A DNA stretch of 64,000 bases from Anaerostipes faecalis. GTDB taxonomy: Bacteria > Bacillota > Clostridia > Lachnospirales > Lachnospiraceae. Location: assembly GCF_018982945.1 (NCBI RefSeq), contig NZ_JABRXE010000005.1, positions 1-64,000 on the forward strand. The letters run 5' to 3'. The notes beneath the pieces were generated by a model. The model was given only the letters and a program-made list of their open reading frames with translations. It was not told the origin of the DNA and ran no database searches. This document shows positions 1 through 6,689 of the stretch, in pieces. Every line of letters starts with the position of its first letter. The first letter of the stretch is position 1. Made by a program: the position numbers and the translations under genes.

Positions 1-232
1 TACTGTTTAACAGCTTATAGTTTTCGCTGTTTTTAAGGAGATGATAGTTTTTGGCGTAAGGAAGATATTCTTCCGTCTGGAAGAAATGCTGACGAACACT
101 GTATAAGCCCTCGTTGTAGAGGTTTTTTGCAGCATGACAAAGTTCACGAAGGATGAGGTATTCTTCCTTCGTCAGACGTTTCAATTGCTGTTTTACACAA
201 AGATAGTGTTTGTCCTTTTTCTTTCCTTTCAT
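1..232 (-). CDS. tnpB: TnpB-like RNA-guided nuclease of IS200/IS605, N-terminal part
   Basis: This is the first 77 codons of an open frame that continues beyond the left edge. It begins at an ATG (232-230) only two bases after the tnpA stop. The visible N-terminus (MKGKKKDKHYLCVKQQ, then a region rich in aromatic and basic residues) fits the start of TnpB proteins of this family. TnpB is known as an omegaRNA-guided DNA endonuclease that helps maintain the element. The RuvC motifs and zinc ribbon that would prove it lie outside the window, so the call rests on synteny with tnpA and on N-terminal resemblance. Confidence 0.7.
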   Translation of the reverse strand, partial: MKGKKKDKHYLCVKQQLKRLTKEEYLILRELCHAAKNLYNEGLYSVRQHFFQTEEYLPYAKNYHLLKNSENYKLLNS

Positions 233-234
233 AC

Positions 235-636
235 TTACTCTTTCTCTCCTTGATCCTCGATGTACTGCCGAATGACATCCATGGTGACACCGCCTGTGGT
301 CAACAAGCAGAAAGAACGGCTCCAGAACATTTCCTTCCAGAGTTTCTTCCGGATGGCCGGATATTCTTTCTTGATGAGACGGCTACTGGCAGACTTGTAG
401 GCGTTGATGAATTTGGATAATTCACTCTTTGGGTGTGCCTGGAACAATACATGGACATGATCAATGTCATGATTCCATTCTTCCACGGTAATGTGATAGT
501 TACCGGCCACGTTTTCAAAGATTTCTCTCAGTCTGTCAGAGATAGTGTCATCCAGTACACGCCTGCGGTATTTGACTACCATCACCAGATGATAGTGCAA
601 TGCAAAGACTGAATGGTTATTTGTTTGTAATTCCAT
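235..636 (-). CDS. tnpA: IS200/IS605 family transposase TnpA (Y1 HUH)
   Basis: This is a 133-residue single-strand transposase that cuts and rejoins element ends through a 5'-phosphotyrosine. The HUH metal motif is H60-V61-H62 (DHVHVLF). The likely catalytic tyrosine is Y125 (VIRQYIEDQ) on the C-terminal helix. The length is typical of the family and no frame disruption is seen, so it may be active. It is transcribed from its own promoter (673-701) and is followed by tnpB with a two-base gap. A weaker AAGGG ribosome binding site lies about 11 bases before the ATG, which fits low expression of transposases. Confidence 0.93.
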   Translation of the reverse strand: MELQTNNHSVFALHYHLVMVVKYRRRVLDDTISDRLREIFENVAGNYHITVEEWNHDIDHVHVLFQAHPKSELSKFINAYKSASSRLIKKEYPAIRKKLWKEMFWSRSFCLLTTGGVTMDVIRQYIEDQGEKE

Positions 637-672
637 TGGTATCTAGCCCTTTCTACATTTAAGACTGATTTT

Positions 673-701
673 ATTATAAGGGAATTTTTTGAAAATTTCA
701 A
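673..701 (-). promoter_or_regulatory. Promoter of tnpA
   Basis: On the minus strand there is a TTGAAA -35 (701-696), a 17-base spacer and a TATAAT -10 (678-673). It reads into tnpA, whose ATG is about 37 bases downstream. Confidence 0.7.
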
Positions 702-1147
702 CCAGATACTATACGTTTTTATTGCCGTTCGAGGTATAATTGTATATTGATTATCATTGAGACGAACTTGAAGAGTGCGTAGTGGATAGGGTGGGATTGC
801 GAAAATGAGTTTGAGTTGGCAAAAGCTTTTTATGAAATAGCCCAAAATGAAAGAGAGGAATACAATAGGCTCGAAATCTGTTGATAATTTAATTGATTCA
901 GCCAAAACCCAAGCGCCAGCAACACGAGCAATGCAGCGTGAAATGGTGCGATGTGGGATTGGACGAGGGTAGGCGTATGAGCCGGAAATTCCGGCTCTAT
1001 TTTCTACTAGGGCACGGCTTCGGCAATTCATCTCACCACTTATCCCGCTACGGGCTTGAAGTGGGAGTATTTTTGCTAGGTCGTTTGATAAAAACGAAGC
1101 GGACAAGTCCGCTTCAACGTGCATCTGGTCGCATCTTACGCAAAGTG
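702..1147. other. Gene-free stretch with IS605-end-like relic
   Basis: I find no convincing gene here. On the + strand an ATG-less open stretch of 33 codons (783-884) reads like a charged helix (ELAKAFYEIAQNEREEYN) and may be the tail of a decayed gene. At 978-998 a short hairpin (GAGCCGG/CCGGCTC) is visible. On the minus strand at about 1005-1070 the sequence reads ACTCCCACTT, an inner CCCG-TAG-CGGG hairpin, then AAGTGGTGAG. This is the kind of folded segment found at the tnpB-distal end of IS605-type elements. At 1098-1113 is the palindrome AGCGGACAAGTCCGCT of the dispersed repeat. Confidence 0.5.
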
Positions 1148-1194
1148 TTTTTTGTTACATAGGAAATCCAAAAGGATTTCCCAAGTAACAAAAA
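1148..1194. repeat. Dispersed intergenic palindrome, copy A
   Basis: The hairpin arms are TTTTTGTTACATAGGAAATC and its near-complement ending AAGTAACAAAAA. It is preceded by the shared core GCATCTTACGCAAAGTG (1131-1147). It abuts the lysA terminator. The related copies are at 5633-5680, 14650-14695 and 31729-31774. Confidence 0.8.
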
Positions 1195-1217
1195 CTGCCG
1201 TATAAAAAATACGGCAG
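1195..1217 (-). terminator. Terminator of lysA
   Basis: Minus-strand arms CTGCCGTAT and ATACGGCAG enclose a short T-rich loop and are followed by TTTTTG. It lies 18 bases beyond the lysA stop. Confidence 0.8.
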
Positions 1218-1234
1218 TCAAAGCAATTTATGTT

Positions 1235-2485
1235 TTAGAAATTAAAGCCTTTAATGGTAGCAAAATAATCTTCTGGAGTTTCAGCACGACGAATCATTTC
1301 TGTTGTTCCATCTTCTTTTAATAAAATTTCAGCAGATTTTAATTTTCCATTATAGTTATATCCCATGGCAAATCCATGAGCTCCTGTGTCATGAATTACC
1401 AGCAAATCTCCCATATCGATTTTTGGAAGTTTACGGTCAATGGCGAATTTATCATTATTTTCACAAAGAGAACCTGTTACATCATACATGTGATCACATG
1501 GCTGATCTTCTTTTCCCATAACCGTAATGTGATGGTAAGCTCCATACATGGCAGGACGCATTAAGTTTACTGCACATGCGTCTACACCGATATATTCTTT
1601 GTGTGTATGTTTTTCATGAATTGCTTTGGTTACCAGATGTCCATTCGGTGCCAGCATATAACGTCCCAGTTCTGTAAAGATTTTTACATCTCCCATTCCT
1701 GCAGGTACTAAGATCTCATCAAATGCTTTGTGCACACCTTCTCCGATAACTGCAATATCATTTCCTTCCTGATCCGGAAGATAAGGAACTCCAACACCAC
1801 CGGAAAGGTTAATAAATCCAATATGAACTCCTACTTTTTCTTTCAGTTCAACAGCCAGTTCAAACAGCTGTTTTGCCAGAGTTGGATAATACTCGTTTGT
1901 TACTGTATTGCTTGCCAGGAAAGAATGGATACCAAATTCTTTTACTCCCAGTTCTTTTAATCTTGTAAATGCTTCAAACATCTGCTCTGTTGTCATTCCA
2001 TATTTAGCATCACCAGGGTTGTCCATAATATCTGTTCCCAGTGAAAAATATCCGCCTGGATTGAAACGGCAGGAAATCTTTTCCGGAATTCCAGCAGTTT
2101 CTTTTAAGAAATCAATATGTGTAATATCATCTAAGTTAATCGTAGCTCCCAGCTGTTTTGCCAGTTTAAATTCTTCAGCAGGAGTATCATTGGATGAGAA
2201 CATGATTTCATCCCCTGAAAAACCACATTTATCAGACATCATCAGTTCTGTTAAAGAAGAGCAGTCTGTTCCGCAACCTTCTTCCTTTAAGATTTTTAAA
2301 ATCGTTGGATTTGGTGTTGCCTTTACTGCAAAATATTCTTTAAATCCTTTATTCCATGAAAATGCTTTATATAATCCTCTTGCAGTTTCACGGATTCCTT
2401 TTTCATCATATAAATGAAATGGTGTCGGATATTTTTTTACGATTTCATCTAATTGTTCTTTTGTTACAAATGGTTTCTTTGCCAT
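1235..2485 (-). CDS. lysA: Diaminopimelate decarboxylase
   Basis: This PLP enzyme of the fold III alanine racemase type decarboxylates meso-diaminopimelate to L-lysine, the last step of lysine biosynthesis. The 416-residue product has the PLP lysine K55 in YFAVKATPN, a glycine-rich phosphate loop in the middle (LSGGVGVPYL), and the C-terminal active-site block GSLCENND that supplies the cysteine and glutamate of the neighbouring subunit's site. Length and motif order are normal for the family. The gene starts one base after the TrmB-like regulator, so the two form one unit read from the promoter at 3213-3252. The pairing of a TrmB-type regulator with lysA is less usual than lysine-riboswitch control, and no lysine riboswitch is visible. 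Confidence 0.93.
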   Translation of the reverse strand: MAKKPFVTKEQLDEIVKKYPTPFHLYDEKGIRETARGLYKAFSWNKGFKEYFAVKATPNPTILKILKEEGCGTDCSSLTELMMSDKCGFSGDEIMFSSNDTPAEEFKLAKQLGATINLDDITHIDFLKETAGIPEKISCRFNPGGYFSLGTDIMDNPGDAKYGMTTEQMFEAFTRLKELGVKEFGIHSFLASNTVTNEYYPTLAKQLFELAVELKEKVGVHIGFINLSGGVGVPYLPDQEGNDIAVIGEGVHKAFDEILVPAGMGDVKIFTELGRYMLAPNGHLVTKAIHEKHTHKEYIGVDACAVNLMRPAMYGAYHHITVMGKEDQPCDHMYDVTGSLCENNDKFAIDRKLPKIDMGDLLVIHDTGAHGFAMGYNYNGKLKSAEILLKEDGTTEMIRRAETPEDYFATIKGFNF

Positions 2486-2486
2486 G

Positions 2487-3182
2487 TCAATTGTTTCCTT
2501 TCATTTTTAATAATTCTATTTCATTTGCTAAAGCATCTTTAAATACTTCAACAAGATTGTTATTGCTGGAATAAAGACAAGTTGCCTCATATTGATTGGT
2601 GATTTCGCCCGTCAGTACATCATTGGAATCTGTGATCAAACGAATCTGTTCTTTCCTGCATTCTGTCAGATAAACGGTAGCTCCTGTCAATTCAAAAGGT
2701 TCATTGGTTATGATTACCACTTTCTTACCCTGTGCTGTCATTTTTTCCAGATATACACGAAAAGATTCCAATCGTTCATTATATATGGATACATAAGCAC
2801 GTTCTTTGGCATGAGACAGCATATCAATGATCTTGTCACAGATATGTTCTTCACCTCTGATCGTTAAATACCCTCCTTTGTTCTCTCTTTTGGAAGGCAT
2901 CTCTGTAATCAGTACTTTTTTTCGGTTCTCCATATGACGAATCTTATTGTTACAAAACTCCTCTACCGGAACCGGTGTATATTTTACAGTATCTTCTTCC
3001 TGCATACGGGCAGCACCTTTATCCACCAGCCCTGCCAGTGCATTATAAGTATTTGATCTTGAAATACCACTTAATTTAGCGGCTTCATATCCATTGAGAT
3101 TTCCTTCTAATGTAAGAAGAACATACAAACTGGCCTCATGTCTTGTCAGTCCAAACTCCATCAGACATTCCACATTATCCAT
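2487..3182 (-). CDS. TrmB-family transcriptional regulator
   Basis: This 231-residue protein has an N-terminal winged helix (roughly residues 5-60: LTRHEASLYVLLT then GISRSNTYNALAGL). It is followed by a short linker and a C-terminal phospholipase-D-like effector region (around 95-225) as in TrmB proteins. Archaeal and bacterial TrmB members sense sugars or other small molecules. The ligand cannot be read from sequence here, but direct coupling to lysA (one-base gap) makes an amino-acid or diaminopimelate-related signal plausible. It may also repress its own operon, since its promoter overlaps a 27-base palindrome at 3231-3257. Confidence 0.85.
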   Translation of the reverse strand: MDNVECLMEFGLTRHEASLYVLLTLEGNLNGYEAAKLSGISRSNTYNALAGLVDKGAARMQEEDTVKYTPVPVEEFCNNKIRHMENRKKVLITEMPSKRENKGGYLTIRGEEHICDKIIDMLSHAKERAYVSIYNERLESFRVYLEKMTAQGKKVVIITNEPFELTGATVYLTECRKEQIRLITDSNDVLTGEITNQYEATCLYSSNNNLVEVFKDALANEIELLKMKGNN

Positions 3183-3212
3183 CGTTTCACCTCGTGTTCC
3201 TATCTAGGAATA

Positions 3213-3252
3213 CTATAGTTTAGAAAAAAAAGAATGTCAAGATGAACTTGAC
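3213..3252 (-). promoter_or_regulatory. Promoter of trmB-like gene and lysA, overlapping a palindrome
   Basis: On the minus strand there is TTGACA, a 17-base spacer and TATAGT, close to consensus, upstream of the ATG at 3182. The TTGACA lies in one arm of the palindrome AGAATGTCAAG-atgaa-CTTGACATTCT (3231-3257). Any protein bound there, or the act of termination there, would affect this promoter. Confidence 0.7.
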
Positions 3253-3261
3253 ATTCTTTTT
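3227..3261 (-). terminator. Terminator after the micro-peptide unit; possible operator
   Basis: On the minus strand an 11-base inverted repeat (CTTGACATTCT arm at 3247-3257, mirror arm at 3231-3241) has a five-base loop and runs into eight T residues. It ends transcription coming from the histidine kinase and from the micro-peptide promoter. Its distal arm also supplies the -35 hexamer for the trmB-lysA promoter, so the palindrome may double as an operator. Confidence 0.65.
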
Positions 3262-3320
3262 AGAAAATATATCATTTTCTACCATGTATCTCAAATCTTC
3301 TACCCTTATTATTCTGCCTT

Positions 3321-3365
3321 TTATACCCACCAAGGCCATTTGCACAACATAATTATGTATTCCAT
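3321..3365 (-). CDS. Putative Trp-rich 14-residue signalling or leader peptide
   Basis: A 14-codon frame encodes MEYIIMLCKWPWWV. It has a strong ribosome binding site (AGGGGGAAAGG just before the ATG at 3365), its own promoter (-35 TTGAAT, 17 bases, -10 TATGAT) and a terminator 64 bases after the stop. Two perfect LytTR-type boxes lie upstream. It directly follows the GHKL kinase gene. Short size, a single Cys and an aromatic C-terminus recall autoinducing peptides, some of which have Trp-rich cores. No AgrB-like protease or GG-type exporter is adjacent. The alternative is a Trp-codon leader peptide for attenuation, since three of 14 codons are TGG and a terminator follows. The ORF is seen; its role is inference. 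Confidence 0.5.
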   Translation of the reverse strand: MEYIIMLCKWPWWV

Positions 3366-3386
3366 GTCCTTTCCCCCTCTAAAAGC

Positions 3387-3415
3387 ATCATAATCCTCTT
3401 ATGCAAAACATTCAA
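3387..3415 (-). promoter_or_regulatory. Promoter of the micro-peptide unit
   Basis: On the minus strand there is TTGAAT (3415-3410), a 17-base spacer and TATGAT (3392-3387). Predicted transcription would start about 15 bases before the 14-codon ORF. The promoter's upstream edge is 10 bases from the first LytTR box, a typical activator geometry. Confidence 0.65.
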
Positions 3416-3425
3416 CCAACTTGCG

Positions 3426-3454
3426 ATGAACGTTTATTTTTCCTGATGAACGTT
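3426..3454 (-). promoter_or_regulatory. Tandem LytTR binding boxes
   Basis: The nine-base sequence AACGTTCAT occurs twice on the minus strand (3454-3446 and 3434-3426). The repeats are 20 bp apart start to start, about two helical turns. Both fit the LytTR-domain consensus (A/T)(A/C)(A/C)GTTN(A/G)(T/G) at every position. They start right at the kinase stop codon and lie upstream of the micro-peptide -35. The probable ligand is the LytTR regulator encoded at 4758-5477. Confidence 0.7.
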
Positions 3455-4735
3455 TCATTTTTTTATATCAGGTAGTACGATCTCAACCCTGAACAGATTC
3501 CCTTTATCTTCATATTGTATATCTCCATGATATTTTTCTATAATTTCCTGTATATTCCTGCTTCCAAATCCATGATTCTTTTCGTCACGCTTACTTGTTT
3601 GTAAATGTTTCTTTGTCTGAACGATTCCTTGTTCCGGATCCTTTGGATTTTCCTCAATGATAACCAGATTATGATTCATAACTTTAACCAGGATCCAGAT
3701 ATCTTTTTGGGTAAGATTCCTCACTGCTTCTTCCGCATTTTTCACCAGATTCGAAAACAAAATACAGATTTCACTATCTTTCAAAACAAGCTCTCCCGGT
3801 ATCAGTCCTTTCCAGTGAAATACTACATCTTTATCCGCTATCCAATCATTAATGACAATATCTGCCACTTCATTTCCGGTATGTACTATTTTTTCCTTTC
3901 CCTGGATTTCTCCTAATAATTCTTCCAGATTTTGCTGTACTCTGTCATATTGACCCTGTGTAAGAAATTCATATATACACCGAAGCCGACTGTTCATATC
4001 ATGACGGAATTTTTTTGTATGTTCTTCTTTCTGTAACAACATTTTGTAGTATTGTTTCTGCTCGTCTAAGAACTTCTGGTTCCACTGCAGCTCATTTTCA
4101 TACACTTCTCTCTGACTGCGTTCGTTCAGCATTTTAAAAATCAGCCCCAAAATGCCAAGTTCCAATAAGATAATGCCCAACAAAAACCATATCCTGATTT
4201 TCATGGAATCCCAATTTCGTAATCCTGCTGTGACAAGAGGATTTACACATAGAATGATTCCTATTAAAATAATGACCATATATAACAAATCCTGAAATTG
4301 ATATGGATCATTTTCCTTTCTGACCCGTTGCCTGCATAATGCAATAACCACAAGCAGACAGAGGCTCACTGCTTCTTCCACATTAGAAAAAAGTTCGCTT
4401 ACATACATCTTGTCAAAATCCAGCTGAAAGATGATGATGATCGCGTAGGATAAAACGGCATCAAATATTCCCACAGAAAACACTGCCAGAAATCCATAGA
4501 TGACTTTACCAAATATGACTACATTGGTTATAAAAAGCAAAAGGATAACAATAGGGTCAATCTGTTGAGGAAAACACCATGCTGCCACAAAGCTAAGTCC
4601 CATTCCAATTCCTATCATGATATAGTTATTTTTTCCTTTTGTTAAATTAATTCCAATGATCCCCCGAAGACAAACTATCATTTTCAGACATTCCACAAGA
4701 TAAATTATCATCCAATATGTACATTTCATAATCAT
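3455..4735 (-). CDS. GHKL-domain sensor histidine kinase (AgrC/NatK type)
   Basis: This 426-residue membrane kinase has about six hydrophobic segments in residues 1-210, a linker, and the phosphoacceptor block RHDMNSRL (HDxxN signature of the AgrC-like HPK10 group). A GHKL ATPase domain follows, with N-box LFSNLVKNAEEAV and G-box GFGSRNIQEIIEKYHG. Kinases of this group commonly sense peptides at the membrane domain and phosphorylate LytTR regulators. It lies 22 bases downstream of such a regulator. The gene is immediately followed by LytTR boxes and a 14-codon ORF, which suggests its signal may be that peptide. No agrB/agrD pair is adjacent. Confidence 0.9.
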   Translation of the reverse strand: MIMKCTYWMIIYLVECLKMIVCLRGIIGINLTKGKNNYIMIGIGMGLSFVAAWCFPQQIDPIVILLLFITNVVIFGKVIYGFLAVFSVGIFDAVLSYAIIIIFQLDFDKMYVSELFSNVEEAVSLCLLVVIALCRQRVRKENDPYQFQDLLYMVIILIGIILCVNPLVTAGLRNWDSMKIRIWFLLGIILLELGILGLIFKMLNERSQREVYENELQWNQKFLDEQKQYYKMLLQKEEHTKKFRHDMNSRLRCIYEFLTQGQYDRVQQNLEELLGEIQGKEKIVHTGNEVADIVINDWIADKDVVFHWKGLIPGELVLKDSEICILFSNLVKNAEEAVRNLTQKDIWILVKVMNHNLVIIEENPKDPEQGIVQTKKHLQTSKRDEKNHGFGSRNIQEIIEKYHGDIQYEDKGNLFRVEIVLPDIKK

Positions 4736-4757
4736 TTCATCTTTCCTCTCATACCTC

Positions 4758-5477
4758 TCATAAATATTCTGCCTGACTCTTAATGAACTGAAAATATTGT
4801 TTTTTCATTTCTTTCCGGCGTCTTACAGAAACCGCTACCGTTTCTCCATGTTTTAGATAAACTTTGTCATTTTCCAACTTTAAAATATTCTGCATATTTA
4901 CGATATAACTTTTGTGACATTGATAAAATCTTTGATCCAGCCGCTTATTTATTTCCTTTAATGTTTCTTTTACAATAATATAATCTTTTTCCAGATGAAG
5001 TGCCATCTCATCTCCTAAAGATTCAATATACTGAATATCTTTTATCTTAATAAAGTATTCTTTCTTTCCTGAAAAAACTAAAAAATCATTTTCTTCCCGG
5101 TATTCCCGCAGTGCTTCTGTCAAAGCCTCCTGAAATCCGGCTTCCATGTCAGAATCCTTGTATAAATACCGAAATGCCTGAACTTTAAATGCTTGCTGTA
5201 CCCATTCATCATGGCTGGTTATATAAATGATCCTTCCCGGTCTTTTTTGTTTTTTCCAAACCAATCCAATTTCAAATCCATCTATATTTCCCAATTCTAC
5301 ATCCAGAAACAGTACTTGGAAGACCTGATCAGACTGAATTAATTCTTCTCCTGTTTTAAATAGAAAAATTTTTAAATTTATCTGCAGTTTTTCTGAAGTT
5401 TCCATACAAAAGGTTTTTATTTTTTCTCTCCAGAACTCCTCATCGTCACATATGGCAATATGATATTGTTCTTCCAT
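4758..5477 (-). CDS. LytTR-family response regulator
   Basis: The N-terminal receiver domain (residues 1-120 of 239) has the acidic pocket CDDE and the phospho-accepting Asp in VLFLDVELG. The C-terminal LytTR DNA-binding domain (about 135-235) includes YIESLGDEMALHLEKD and FYQCHKSYIVNMQNI. I choose the second in-frame ATG (5477) because GGAGG lies five bases before it; the earlier ATG at 5489 has no such site and contains the GGAGG itself. It forms a two-gene operon with the GHKL kinase. LytTR proteins bind paired nine-base direct repeats, exactly what is found at 3426-3454. Confidence 0.92.
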   Translation of the reverse strand: MEEQYHIAICDDEEFWREKIKTFCMETSEKLQINLKIFLFKTGEELIQSDQVFQVLFLDVELGNIDGFEIGLVWKKQKRPGRIIYITSHDEWVQQAFKVQAFRYLYKDSDMEAGFQEALTEALREYREENDFLVFSGKKEYFIKIKDIQYIESLGDEMALHLEKDYIIVKETLKEINKRLDQRFYQCHKSYIVNMQNILKLENDKVYLKHGETVAVSVRRRKEMKKQYFQFIKSQAEYL

Positions 5478-5507
5478 AGTTTCCTCCATATATTTTTTCT
5501 AGAACAA

Positions 5508-5680
5508 AGCGGACAAGTCCGCTATCAACTCCCTGTATCCCTCAATCATGAGGGACTTGCTCCGCTTTGCGTGCCGATGTGCAGCAGTTTTAACTGCTTT
5601 CCTTTGCACATCGTGCACATCCGCGCGGAGCGTTTTTTATTACATAGGAAATTCAAAGGAATTTCCTATGTAATAAAAAA
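5508..5680. repeat. Dispersed intergenic palindrome, copy B (long form)
   Basis: This is the most complete copy. It has the palindrome AGCGGACAAGTCCGCT (5508-5523), a second inverted repeat CCCTCAATCATGAGGG, a GTGCACATC-type segment, the core GCGCGGAGCG, and finally the hairpin TTACATAGGAAATT/AATTTCCTATGTAA (5637-5676). It sits between the fba terminator and the response-regulator start and shows no coding potential. Confidence 0.8.
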
Positions 5681-5682
5681 AA

Positions 5683-5713
5683 CACCTCTGCGGAGAGAAT
5701 TCACAGAGGTGTT
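5683..5713 (-). terminator. Terminator of the aldolase gene
   Basis: The inverted repeat AAACACCTCTG / CAGAGGTGTTT has a loop of about ten bases. On the minus strand it is followed by a T-rich tract that belongs to the adjacent repeat. Confidence 0.75.
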
Positions 5714-5736
5714 TGTCGTTATATCATGGTCAGATC

Positions 5737-6606
5737 TTATTCGTCTGCTTTTCCGTCAGATCCGAATAATTTAATCTTTGTGATAACCATATCTTTGATT
5801 GCTTCTGCTCCTGGAGCTAATAATTTACGAGGGTCAAAACCTTTTCCTTCCAGGTCTTTTCCTGCTTCGATATATTTACGTGTAGCTTCAGCAAATGCGA
5901 TCTGGCATTCTGTATTAACATTAATCTTAGCTACTCCAAGAGAGATTGCTTTTTTGATCATATCATCAGGGATACCTGTACCACCATGTAATACTAATGG
6001 CATATCTCCTGTTAACTTCTGGATAGCATCTAATGTTTCAAAGCTTAATCCTTCCCAGTTTTCTGGGTATTTTCCATGGATATTACCGATTCCTGCTGCA
6101 AGCATTGTTACACCTAAATCTGCAACTGCTTTACATTCTTCAGGATCTGCACATTCACCTTTACCGATAACTCCATCTTCTTCTCCACCGATAGAACCAA
6201 CTTCAGCTTCGATAGATAATCCTTTTCCTTTTGTTACTTTTACAAGTTCTTTTGTTTTTTCAACGTTTTCTTCAATTGGATAATGAGAACCGTCAAACAT
6301 AACAGAAGAGAATCCTGCTTCGATACATTTGTAGCATCCTTCATAAGAACCGTGATCCAGATGAAGTGCAACTGGTACAGAAATGTTTAATTCTTCTAAC
6401 ATTCCGTTAACCATTCCTACAACAGTTTTGTATCCTGTCATATATTTTCCAGCACCTTCAGATACACCTAAGATTACAGGAGATCTTGTTTCTTCTGCTG
6501 CCAATAAAATAGCTTTTGTCCATTCAAGGTCGTTGATATTAAACTGTCCAACTGCATAATGTCCAGCTTTTGCCTTGTTTAACATTTCTTTTGCTGATAC
6601 TAACAT
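5737..6606 (-). CDS. fba: Class II fructose-bisphosphate aldolase family protein
   Basis: This 289-residue zinc aldolase cleaves fructose-1,6-bisphosphate, or a related ketose bisphosphate, to two triose phosphates. Visible metal and substrate motifs are HLDHGS (zinc histidine and catalytic Asp), GNIHGKYP (zinc histidine), LHGGTG (zinc histidine and phosphate binding) and the C-terminal NVNTE phosphate loop. Length fits the GatY/KbaY/Fba group, so tagatose-bisphosphate activity is possible. It has its own good promoter (6651-6679) although it follows the dehydrogenase by only 83 bases. Expression is therefore probably at least partly independent of the DeoR-controlled operon, as expected for a glycolytic enzyme. 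Confidence 0.9.
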   Translation of the reverse strand: MLVSAKEMLNKAKAGHYAVGQFNINDLEWTKAILLAAEETRSPVILGVSEGAGKYMTGYKTVVGMVNGMLEELNISVPVALHLDHGSYEGCYKCIEAGFSSVMFDGSHYPIEENVEKTKELVKVTKGKGLSIEAEVGSIGGEEDGVIGKGECADPEECKAVADLGVTMLAAGIGNIHGKYPENWEGLSFETLDAIQKLTGDMPLVLHGGTGIPDDMIKKAISLGVAKINVNTECQIAFAEATRKYIEAGKDLEGKGFDPRKLLAPGAEAIKDMVITKIKLFGSDGKADE

Positions 6607-6650
6607 AGTTTGTCCTCCATATAATTCGTTAATTATTTCACATCGTATTT

Positions 6651-6679
6651 ATTATACTCTATTTACCTCAGGGTTGCAA
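6651..6679 (-). promoter_or_regulatory. Promoter of the aldolase gene
   Basis: On the minus strand there is TTGCAA (6679-6674), a 17-base spacer and TATAAT (6656-6651), just after the stop of the upstream dehydrogenase. Confidence 0.7.
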
Positions 6680-6689
6680 GAGTCCTGTC

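Larger units (their letters stand above)
1..720 (-). mobile_element. IS200/IS605-family element, partial
   Basis: The element carries tnpA followed two bases later by tnpB, both leftward, and runs off the left edge of the window. The tnpA promoter (673-701) sits just inside the probable outer end. I cannot fix the exact terminus: IS200/IS605 ends are subterminal hairpins without target duplications, and the other end is outside the window. The boundary near 720 is therefore an estimate. Confidence 0.75.

Noticed and set aside
582-1124. 180-codon open frame on the minus strand over the gene-free region
   Set aside because: It overlaps tnpA start, the tnpA promoter and the IS605-like hairpin; composition is unlike a protein and no ribosome binding site precedes it.
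893-1162. 89-codon + strand frame
   Set aside because: It runs through hairpins and the dispersed repeat; translated residues show no domain and no binding site.
1235-3260. Possible lysine riboswitch for lysA
   Set aside because: The space between promoter and trmB-like start is about 30 bases, far too short, and the lysA gene follows the regulator by one base.
3260-3300. A + strand promoter (TTGACA then TATCAT) from the palindrome at 3231-3257
   Set aside because: There is no gene on the + strand downstream, so the match is probably only the mirror image of the minus-strand promoter.
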